A stretch of 64,000 nt of DNA from Pseudomonas sp. Irchel s3f7. Its GTDB lineage: Bacteria; Pseudomonadota; Gammaproteobacteria; Pseudomonadales; Pseudomonadaceae. The stretch covers positions 1 through 64,000 of the forward strand of contig NZ_FYDO01000019.1 of assembly GCF_900187615.1 (NCBI RefSeq), given 5' to 3'. The translations under genes were made by a program, and so were the position numbers. Below the pieces are notes generated by a model, which saw only the letters and a program-made list of their open reading frames with translations, did no database searches and had not been told where the DNA came from. Positions 58,284 through 64,000 of the stretch are shown piece after piece (the first letter of the stretch is position 1; each line of letters opens with the position of its first letter).

Positions 58284-59102
58284 ATGTCGGCAGTAGAACC
58301 CGTCGACAGTCAGGCCGGCGCCCAGCAAGAACTGCCTTTCGCCATGGTCTATGGCCAGGCGGTCATGGAAATGCCGCTGGACCTGTACATCCCGCCGGAT
58401 GCGCTGGAAGTCTTTCTCGAAGCCTTCGAAGGCCCGCTCGACCTGCTGCTGTACCTGATCCGCAAGCAGAACATCAACATCCTCGACATTCCGGTGGCGG
58501 AAATCACCCGCCAGTACATGGGCTATGTCGAGTTGATGCAGTCGGTGCGCCTGGAACTGGCGGCCGAGTACCTGGTGATGGCCGCGATGCTCGCCGAGAT
58601 CAAGTCGCGAATGCTGCTGCCACGGGCTGAAACCGTCGAGGAGGAAGAAGACGACCCGCGCGCCGAACTGATCCGCCGCTTGCAGGAGTACGAACGCTTC
58701 AAGGCTGCCGCCGAAGGGATCGATGGCCTGAGCCGCGTCGGACGTGACGTGGTGGTACCGAAGCTGGATGCACCTGAAGCCCGGGCGCGCAAGCTGTTGC
58801 CGGACGTGCGTCTGTCCGAGTTGCTTTTGTCCATGGCCGAGGTTTTGCGCCGTGGCGACATGTTCGAAAGCCACCAGGTCAGCCGCGAAGCGCTGTCTAC
58901 GCGCGAACGCATGAGCGATGTGCTGGAACGGCTCAAGGGCGGCGGTTTCGTGCCGTTTGTCGAACTGTTCACCGCTGAAGAGGGACGCTTGGGGGTGGTC
59001 GTGACGTTTATGGCGATTCTCGAACTGGTCAAGGAATCTTTGGTCGAGCTGGTGCAGAATGAGCCGTTCGCAGCGATCCACGTGCGGGCCCGAGCCGAAT
59101 AA
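58284..59102 (+). CDS. scpA: Segregation and condensation protein A
   Basis: 272 residues; the ATG directly follows the yciO stop with GAGG nine bases upstream. FEGPLDLLLYLIRKQNINILDIPVAEITRQY is the ScpA kleisin start, and the C-terminal winged helix is in FVPFVELFTAEEGRLGVVVTFMAILEL. It closes the SMC ring with ScpB for chromosome compaction. Its N-terminus extends by about 45 residues before the conserved part, as in other Pseudomonas. Confidence 0.94.
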   Translation: MSAVEPVDSQAGAQQELPFAMVYGQAVMEMPLDLYIPPDALEVFLEAFEGPLDLLLYLIRKQNINILDIPVAEITRQYMGYVELMQSVRLELAAEYLVMAAMLAEIKSRMLLPRAETVEEEEDDPRAELIRRLQEYERFKAAAEGIDGLSRVGRDVVVPKLDAPEARARKLLPDVRLSELLLSMAEVLRRGDMFESHQVSREALSTRERMSDVLERLKGGGFVPFVELFTAEEGRLGVVVTFMAILELVKESLVELVQNEPFAAIHVRARAE

Positions 59103-59113
59103 CGAGTTGAATC

Positions 59114-60097
59114 ATGAACCTGAGTGAACCCCGCGAGCTGGCGCCATTGCTTGAAGCCTTTCTGTTGGCCTCGGGAAAGCCGCAATCCCTGGAAAGCCTG
59201 TTCGAACTTTTTGAGGAAGGCGAGCGCCCTGAGCCGCCGGTGTTCAAGAAGGCCCTGACGATTCTGGCCAAGTCCTGCGACGGCCGCGCTTTCGAACTCA
59301 AGGAAGTGGCCTCGGGGTACCGCCTGCAAATTCGCGAAAAATTCTCGCCGTGGGTCGGGCGTCTGTGGGAAGAACGCCCGCAGCGTTATTCCCGGGCCAT
59401 GCTCGAAACCATGGCGCTGATTGCCTATCGCCAGCCGATCACCCGGGGCGAGATCGAAGACGTGCGGGGCGTGGCGGTCAACAGCAACATCGTCAAGACC
59501 CTCATGGAGCGCGAGTGGATTCGGATCGTCGGTTACCGCGACGTGCCCGGCAAACCGGCGATGTTTGCCACCACCAAGGCCTTTCTCGATCACTTCAACC
59601 TGAAAAATCTCGACGACCTGCCGCCGCTGGCCGAACTGCGTGAACTGGAACCGGACCCGGTGCTCGATTTCGACGATGCCCCGGTGCCGGCCGCCCTGCA
59701 AGCGCTGGCCGATGCCAGCGCCGAGCCGGAGGAACCGAAGGAAGAGACCAGTTTCCATACGCTGCTTCTGGAGCTGGACACCATGGAGGAGGGGATCAAG
59801 ACCGATTTCGACGATTTGTTGCGTGATGGTGTGTCGCCTGAGTTCGATTCGGAGCAGTCGGATGTCGAACCAGACGTCGAAGCGGCGCAGCCCGAGCCCG
59901 AGCCCGAGCCTGAAACTGAAACTGAACCGGAGCAGGAAGACGATATCCTCGGCGTCGCACAAGCCCGGGAAAAACTCCTGGCCGCCGTCGCCGCCCTCGA
60001 GCCGCCGAAACCCGAGCCTGAACTGTCGGACGAAGAGGCCGAAGCCCAGGCATTGGCCGAAGCCATCGAAGCCGAACGCCGCGAATTCGAAGACTGA
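59114..60097 (+). CDS. scpB: Segregation and condensation protein B with long acidic tail
   Basis: 327 residues. The ScpB double winged-helix core occupies residues 1-180 (LLASGKPQSLESLFELF; ETMALIAYRQPITRGEIEDVRGV). The remaining 145 residues are strongly acidic, low-complexity (EPEPEPETETEPEQED) and probably disordered; E. coli-type and Gram-positive ScpB lack most of this. It partners ScpA. Eleven bases separate it from scpA. A class A palindrome follows. Confidence 0.92.
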   Translation: MNLSEPRELAPLLEAFLLASGKPQSLESLFELFEEGERPEPPVFKKALTILAKSCDGRAFELKEVASGYRLQIREKFSPWVGRLWEERPQRYSRAMLETMALIAYRQPITRGEIEDVRGVAVNSNIVKTLMEREWIRIVGYRDVPGKPAMFATTKAFLDHFNLKNLDDLPPLAELRELEPDPVLDFDDAPVPAALQALADASAEPEEPKEETSFHTLLLELDTMEEGIKTDFDDLLRDGVSPEFDSEQSDVEPDVEAAQPEPEPEPETETEPEQEDDILGVAQAREKLLAAVAALEPPKPEPELSDEEAEAQALAEAIEAERREFED

Positions 60098-60107
60098 CCA
60101 CCATCCC

Positions 60108-60192
60108 GTAGGAGCCGGCTTGCTGGCGATGGCATCACCGCGGTCCTTCAGATACACCGCGTTGGCCGCATCGCCAGCAAGCCGGCTCCTAC
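60108..60192 (+). repeat. Extragenic palindrome pair (class A) between scpB and rluB
   Basis: GTAGGAGCCGGCTTGCTGGC and GCCAGCAAGCCGGCTCCTAC are perfect 20-bp complements around about 45 bases. It lies in the 276-bp gap before rluB, which otherwise shows no gene. Confidence 0.85.
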
Positions 60193-60373
60193 AAAAGCTC
60201 GCGATCACCGGTCGGCGGAAAAGCAAATAACCTTGCCTTGATCAGCTAGTCTCTGATGCGCAAACGCCCGCATGCGCGTATGATTCGCGACCCTTCGGCG
60301 ATCCCATCGCCAAGAACTCAGATTTACATCGCTTCAGGCAACGCCTGAACAGACCACACCGGGAGGTGCCCAG

Positions 60374-61597
60374 ATGAGTATCAAAGACCAGAAAGACGAC
60401 CAGGAAATCGGCCCAGCAGGCGAAAAGCTGCAGAAAGTCCTCGCCCGTATCGGCATCGGCTCGCGCCGTGACGTGGAAGCCTGGATCAGCCACGGCCGCA
60501 TCAAGGTCAACGGCAAAGACGCCACCCTTGGCCAGCGTGTCGACATGCACGACGCCATCACCATCGATGGCAAGGTGATCAAGCGCGAAGAGGCTTCCGA
60601 GTCGGTCCGCCGCGTGATCATGTACAACAAGCCCGATGGCGAGATCTGCACCCGTGTCGACCCGGAAGGTCGCCCGACCGTGTTCGACAAGATGCCAAAG
60701 CCGAAAGAAGGCCGCTGGATCAACATCGGTCGTCTGGACATCAACACCACCGGTTTGCTGATGTTCACCACCGACGGTGAGCTGGCCAACCGCCTGATGC
60801 ACCCTTCCTACGAGATGGACCGTGAATACGCGGTACGTGTGCGTGGCGAAGTCGATGACGAGATGATCGAGCGCCTGAAGGCTGGCGTGGTCCTTGAAGA
60901 TGGTCCGGCCAAGTTCACCGACATCAAGCAAGCGCCAGGCGGTGAAGGTTTCAACCACTGGTATCACTGCGTGGTGATGGAAGGTCGCAACCGCGAAGTT
61001 CGTCGTCTGTGGGAATCCCAGGGCCTGGTGGTCAGCCGTCTGAAGCGCGTGCGTTTCGGTCCGGTGTTCCTCAACTCCGACCTGCCGATGGGCCGCTGGC
61101 GCGAAATGAGCCAGTACGAAGTTGATGTTCTGAGTGCCGAAGTCGGCCTGACGCCGGTCGCGATGCCGCAGATGAACGCCAAGAGCAAAGACAAACTGGA
61201 CCGGATGCAGCGTAAATCGTCACGTCCGATGGCCAAGACCGAGCGCGTTCGTACCCTGCGTCCGGCTGCTGCCGTACCCGGTGCACCCGCCGCTCCGCGT
61301 GCCAGCCGCGAACCGAAGATCGAAGGCGAGCGTCCAGGTCGCAAGCCAGCCGCCCGTCAGGACGGTGAGCGCGGTCCACGCACGCCGCGTCCGGCCAATG
61401 GCCGTACCGAGCGCGGCGAAGGTCGTGGCACGCCGGTGGCCGATCGTCCGGTCGACACCAAGCGCCCGGCCAAGCCTGCACCGAAAAAGCGTCCTGGCAT
61501 CAGCCTGGTCGACAGCGACAAACCGTCGGGCAAGCGCCGTGGCGCTCCGGCGGGTTCGGGTCAGCGTCCTGGCTTTGGTCGTCGCAAGCCTGAGTAA
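60374..61597 (+). CDS. rluB: 23S rRNA pseudouridine(2605) synthase RluB
   Basis: 407 residues with GGGAGGTG before the ATG. S4 RNA-binding domain (KLQKVLARIGIGSRRDVEAW), then the RsuA-family core with catalytic Asp122 in GRLDINTTGLL and the GRNREVRRLWES segment. The last 120 residues are a basic, Pro/Arg/Lys-rich disordered tail (GKPAPKKRPG-like). It converts U2605 of 23S rRNA to pseudouridine. A strong terminator follows. Confidence 0.94.
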   Translation: MSIKDQKDDQEIGPAGEKLQKVLARIGIGSRRDVEAWISHGRIKVNGKDATLGQRVDMHDAITIDGKVIKREEASESVRRVIMYNKPDGEICTRVDPEGRPTVFDKMPKPKEGRWINIGRLDINTTGLLMFTTDGELANRLMHPSYEMDREYAVRVRGEVDDEMIERLKAGVVLEDGPAKFTDIKQAPGGEGFNHWYHCVVMEGRNREVRRLWESQGLVVSRLKRVRFGPVFLNSDLPMGRWREMSQYEVDVLSAEVGLTPVAMPQMNAKSKDKLDRMQRKSSRPMAKTERVRTLRPAAAVPGAPAAPRASREPKIEGERPGRKPAARQDGERGPRTPRPANGRTERGEGRGTPVADRPVDTKRPAKPAPKKRPGISLVDSDKPSGKRRGAPAGSGQRPGFGRRKPE

Positions 61598-61618
61598 TCG
61601 GTCAGCGCTTCATAAAAA

Positions 61619-61647
61619 ACGCCAACCTTCGGGTTGGCGTTTTTTTT
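61619..61647 (+). terminator. Rho-independent terminator after rluB
   Basis: Stem ACGCCAACC / GGTTGGCGT with a TTCG tetraloop, then seven T residues and preceded by an A-run. Confidence 0.92.
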
Positions 61648-61934
61648 GGTCTGGTTTTAGCCATGAAGTGTTTTCAATGGCCTCTTCGCGGGCAAAGCGG
61701 CAACACCATACTCTCCCGAATGGAAACCCGATGTTACGGTCTGTAAAGAAATCCTGACAAATCCCACGGATTCACCCTGTGGATTCGACACTTCCTGGAT
61801 GCCGTAAGAAAACGCTTACACATCAGCCCCTCCCGGTTAGCTTCCAGCCCTCTGGCCCGCTTGTTTCACCACTCCAGTCAGGGTGTCATGCGCGCCATGC
61901 CTGTCGTGCAGGTGCATAACAAAAAGGAGGCGCA

Positions 61935-62072
61935 ATGATCGCCGCAATCCATTTTCAGTTCTCCGCGAGGGGCGATTTTACTGCCGTCCCCGTCTTTGAT
62001 CCGCAAGGGTCCGACCCCGTATTTGCAGCCGCCCGAGCCTCTCGTCGCGGACACAGGCAATCCCGGCCATAG
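61935..62072 (+). CDS. Possible small protein (45 residues) with strong ribosome site
   Basis: The ATG is preceded by AAGGAGG with a 4-base spacer, one of the best ribosome sites in the window. The product begins MIAAIHFQFSARGDFTAVPV and ends in a basic tail (RASRRGHRQSRP). It has no known relatives that I recognise. It may be a real small protein or a translated leader; the frame ends 20 bp before a promoter-like element. Confidence 0.35.
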   Translation: MIAAIHFQFSARGDFTAVPVFDPQGSDPVFAAARASRRGHRQSRP

Positions 62073-62091
62073 ACACGCTTGTCCAGCGAGT

Positions 62092-62120
62092 CTGGCAGCA
62101 GGGGGTTACAGGTGTACAAT
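62092..62120 (+). promoter_or_regulatory. Candidate sigma-70 promoter of the permease leader
   Basis: CTGGCA (62092-62097, 4/6 to TTGACA) and TACAAT (62115-62120, 5/6 to TATAAT) with an exact 17-base spacer. A transcript from here would carry a leader of about 245 bases. Confidence 0.55.
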
Positions 62121-62229
62121 GCGCCGCGTTTTACCTGTGACCTCCTGCGCATCTGCGCAAACCTCAAGGCTATCCGCCTTGTTCACTCCGCTGCGCCACA
62201 AGCGTGTCGGGTTCGATTTCGTCACAGAT

Positions 62230-62237
62230 AAAAACAA
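62230..62237 (+). promoter_or_regulatory. Candidate Hfq/Crc (CA) motif
   Basis: AAAAACAA fits the AANAANAA pattern bound by Hfq with Crc in Pseudomonas. It sits 11 bases before the ATG of the 20-codon mini-ORF and next to its ribosome site (AGGTGA). Catabolite repression of an amino-acid permease would be expected; assigned by pattern only. Confidence 0.45.
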
Positions 62238-62248
62238 ACAGGTGACGC

Positions 62249-62311
62249 ATGACCGTAGTAAATACGCTGAACTCCTGGTGCCTGCGCTGGGGTTTGATCG
62301 GTGCCGCTTAA
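62249..62311 (+). CDS. Possible leader peptide (20 residues, two Trp)
   Basis: AGGTGA lies three bases before the ATG. The peptide MTVVNTLNSWCLRWGLIGAA contains Trp at positions 10 and 14, suggestive of a translation sensor for an aromatic amino-acid carrier. Its TAA overlaps the ATG of a second frame (TAATG). The permease gene starts 60 bp further on. Confidence 0.45.
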   Translation: MTVVNTLNSWCLRWGLIGAA

Positions 62312-62340
62312 TGTCTTTGCTGAGCAGCAACGTTTACTGA
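62310..62340 (+). CDS. Possible second mini-ORF overlapping the leader peptide stop
   Basis: ATG at 62311 shares two bases with the TAA of the preceding frame and encodes MSLLSSNVY, ending 31 bp before the permease ATG. Overlap of this TAATG type allows re-initiation. It may be chance because the frame is only nine codons. Confidence 0.3.
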
Positions 62341-62371
62341 ACATCATCAAACCTTGCGTGAGACCCTTTTC

Positions 62372-63784
62372 ATGAGTGGACAAAACTCGCATTCAGGCGA
62401 GCTGAAACGCGGCCTGAAGAATCGCCACATTCAACTGATCGCCCTCGGTGGCGCGATCGGTACCGGTTTGTTCCTCGGCTCGGCCGGGGTACTGAAATCT
62501 GCCGGTCCGTCGATGATCCTCGGCTATGCCATCTGCGGCTTCATTGCCTTCATGATCATGCGCCAACTGGGCGAAATGATCGTCGAAGAGCCAGTGGCCG
62601 GTTCCTTCAGCCATTTCGCGCACAAGTACTGGGGCGGCTTTGCCGGTTTCCTGTCGGGCTGGAACTGCTGGATCCTGTACATTCTGGTGGGCATGTCCGA
62701 GCTGACGGCTGTCGGCAAATACATCCACTACTGGGCGCCGGACATCCCGACCTGGGCCTCCGCTGCCGCCTTCTTCGTGCTGATCAATGCGATCAACCTG
62801 GCCAACGTCAAAGTCTTTGGCGAAGCCGAGTTCTGGTTCGCGATCATCAAGGTCGTTGCCATCGTCGGCATGATTGCCCTGGGCAGCTACTTGCTGGTCA
62901 GCGGCAACGGCGGCCCGCAAGCGGCGGTGAGCAACCTGTGGACCCACGGCGGTTTCTTCCCGAACGGCGTGAGTGGTCTGGTGATGGCCATGGCGATCAT
63001 CATGTTCTCCTTCGGTGGTCTGGAAATGCTCGGTTTCACCGCGGCTGAAGCCGACAAGCCGAAAACCGTGATCCCGAAAGCCATCAACCAGGTGATCTAC
63101 CGGATCCTGATTTTCTACATCGGCGCACTGGTCATTCTGCTGTCGTTGACGCCGTGGGACAGCCTGCTGGCTACCCTGAACGCGTCCGGTGATTCCTACA
63201 GCGGCAGCCCGTTCGTACAAGTGTTCTCGATGCTCGGCAGCAGCACCGCCGCGCACATCCTCAACTTCGTGGTCCTGACTGCGGCGTTGTCGGTGTACAA
63301 CAGCGGCACCTACTGCAACAGCCGTATGCTGTTGGGCATGGCCGAACAGGGCGACGCGCCGAAAGGCCTGGCGAAGATCGACAAGCGCGGCGTGCCGGTG
63401 CGTTCGATCCTGGCTTCGGCGGCCGTGACGCTGATCGCAGTGTTGTTGAACTACTTGATCCCGCACAGCGCGCTGGAACTGCTGATGTCGCTGGTGGTGG
63501 CTACCCTGGTGATCAACTGGGCGATGATCAGCTACTCACATTTCAAGTTCCGCCAGCACATGAACAAAACCAAACAGACGCCGCTGTTCAAGGCCTTGTG
63601 GTACCCGTACGGGAACTACGTTTGCCTGGCGTTCGTGGTGTTCATTCTGGGCGTGATGCTGCTGATTCCGGGGATTCAGGTCTCGGTGTACGCGATTCCG
63701 CTGTGGGTCGTGTTCATGTGGGTCTGCTACGGCATCAAGAACAAGCGCAGTGCTCAGCACGCGTTGCAGGCAGCAGTGAAGTAA
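62372..63784 (+). CDS. Amino-acid permease, AroP-like (aromatic amino acids)
   Basis: 470 residues with 12 predicted helices. The N-terminal LKNRHIQLIALGGAIGTGLF and VEEPVAGSFSHFAHKYWGGF are the conserved AAT/APC-family segments; the sequence closely resembles Pseudomonas AroP-type carriers. It would import aromatic amino acids, or another neutral amino acid, with protons at the inner membrane. The start at 62372 has a poor ribosome site (GAGA ten bases upstream), which fits translation coupled to the leader. Terminator and palindrome follow. Confidence 0.85.
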   Translation: MSGQNSHSGELKRGLKNRHIQLIALGGAIGTGLFLGSAGVLKSAGPSMILGYAICGFIAFMIMRQLGEMIVEEPVAGSFSHFAHKYWGGFAGFLSGWNCWILYILVGMSELTAVGKYIHYWAPDIPTWASAAAFFVLINAINLANVKVFGEAEFWFAIIKVVAIVGMIALGSYLLVSGNGGPQAAVSNLWTHGGFFPNGVSGLVMAMAIIMFSFGGLEMLGFTAAEADKPKTVIPKAINQVIYRILIFYIGALVILLSLTPWDSLLATLNASGDSYSGSPFVQVFSMLGSSTAAHILNFVVLTAALSVYNSGTYCNSRMLLGMAEQGDAPKGLAKIDKRGVPVRSILASAAVTLIAVLLNYLIPHSALELLMSLVVATLVINWAMISYSHFKFRQHMNKTKQTPLFKALWYPYGNYVCLAFVVFILGVMLLIPGIQVSVYAIPLWVVFMWVCYGIKNKRSAQHALQAAVK

Positions 63785-63803
63785 CACTGACGCAGAATCA
63801 ACC

Positions 63804-63830
63804 AACCCGGCCAAGTGCCGGGTTTGTTTT
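63804..63830 (+). terminator. Rho-independent terminator after the permease
   Basis: AACCCGG and CCGGGTT stem with a 7-base loop, followed by TGTTTT. Confidence 0.8.
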
Positions 63831-63847
63831 GGGCGCTGCAAAACCTG

Positions 63848-63916
63848 TAGGAGCTGGCTTGCCAGCGATGACGGCGTCACGTTCACCATCGTCATCGCTG
63901 GCAAGCCAGCTCCTAC
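63848..63916 (+). repeat. Extragenic palindrome pair (class A)
   Basis: GTAGGAGCTGGCTTGCCAGC and GCTGGCAAGCCAGCTCCTAC are perfect 20-bp complements, the tightest class A pair in the window. Confidence 0.88.
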
Positions 63917-63982
63917 AAAAGGTGGGCCGAAAATAGGGGGGATTCGCGGTATCCTGCACGCTCTGAATACGGACGCTTTTCC

Positions 63983-64000
63983 ATGCTGGTAATTTCCAAC
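63983..64000 (+). CDS. arfB: Start of a gene, probably ribosome-rescue factor ArfB (runs off the window)
   Basis: Only MLVISN is visible. Pseudomonas ArfB proteins begin with this peptide as I remember them, and the GGACGC stretch upstream could serve as a weak ribosome site. ArfB hydrolyses peptidyl-tRNA on stalled ribosomes. With six codons the call is tentative. Confidence 0.4.

Larger units (their letters stand above)
61648..62371. other. Long leader region upstream of the aromatic permease
   Basis: 724 bp without a recognised full-size gene. It holds a 45-codon frame with a strong ribosome site (61935), a promoter-like pair at 62092-62120, an A-rich Crc/Hfq-type motif (62230-62237) and two overlapping mini-ORFs (62249-62340). 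The first 280 bp show nothing recognised apart from short AT-rich tracts. Confidence 0.6.

Noticed and set aside
61853..61867. Sigma-54-like element (TGGCCCGCTTGTTTC)
   Set aside because: The -24 part fits but the -12 element lacks the essential GC, so it is unlikely to function.
61996..62340. 114-residue frame across the permease leader
   Set aside because: No ribosome site; the internal ATG at 62119 lies inside the promoter -10 element, and the frame crosses other signals.

Overview
The window is chromosomal DNA from a fluorescent-group Pseudomonas. Three things support this: a guanidinobutyrase cluster that matches the P. aeruginosa gbuA-gbuR neighbourhood as I remember it, a Lap-type adhesin locus with its LapD/LapG control pair, and two families of extragenic palindromes typical of these genomes. 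Base use looks even along the window. The only mobile DNA recognised is the start of an IS110/IS1111-family transposase at the left edge. No rRNA, tRNA, CRISPR array or prophage was seen. Family and synteny statements rest on recognition from memory, not on a search.

Left part (1-16.7 kb): an IS110-type transposase fragment, an ABC exporter, a hydrolase/cyclophilin pair, a LysR regulator, azoreductase, two EamA transporters, an MscS-type channel, a DEAD-box RNA helicase, a DUF899 protein, a lipoprotein, a TorF-type porin, the S1-domain protein CvfB and several small proteins, among them an acyl-carrier-like protein without the carrier serine. From 16.8 to 22.5 kb is the guanidinobutyrate unit: SSS symporter, NCS1 permease, SnoaL-like protein and guanidinobutyrase (minus strand), with the LysR regulator divergent. 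Nutrient uptake, hydrolysis to GABA and urea, and control are therefore in one block.

The centre (23.2-38.8 kb) is a complete cell-surface adhesion system. A type I secretion operon (outer-membrane channel, ABC transporter, adaptor) is divergent from a 2389-residue adhesin, which is followed by convergent lapD and lapG. The adhesin has an N-terminal retention module with a TAAG cleavage motif, repeats of exactly 750 bp in perfect register, a von Willebrand A domain with an intact DxSxS motif, and C-terminal RTX repeats. LapG would cut the retention module to free the adhesin. LapD, a c-di-GMP receptor with degenerate GGDEF and EAL motifs, would hold LapG back. Whether this is the primary lap locus or a second, Map-like copy cannot be settled from the window. 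A tandem array of four 131-132 bp palindromic units lies beyond lapG.

Right part (39.7-64 kb): YbaN, a UPF0149 protein, RecQ, a SlyA-like regulator with a matching operator, a short FimV-like protein, a SelW-like protein, another EamA transporter, two AraC regulators, an LpxH-like phosphoesterase, an HD protein, an Mpo1-like protein, TrkH, a nitroreductase and a Cpx-like envelope-stress group (coiled-coil protein, response regulator, Spy-like protein, kinase). Then come yciI-yciB, divergent from a rnm(yciV)-yciO-scpA-scpB run, with rluB beyond. Last is an AroP-like permease behind a long leader with a promoter, a possible Crc/Hfq target and two overlapping mini-ORFs. The final 18 bases begin what is probably arfB.

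The observations most worth following are the in-register adhesin repeats, the permease leader, the SlyA-type and GbuR-type operator candidates, the FleQ-like box upstream of the secretion operon, and the palindrome array.
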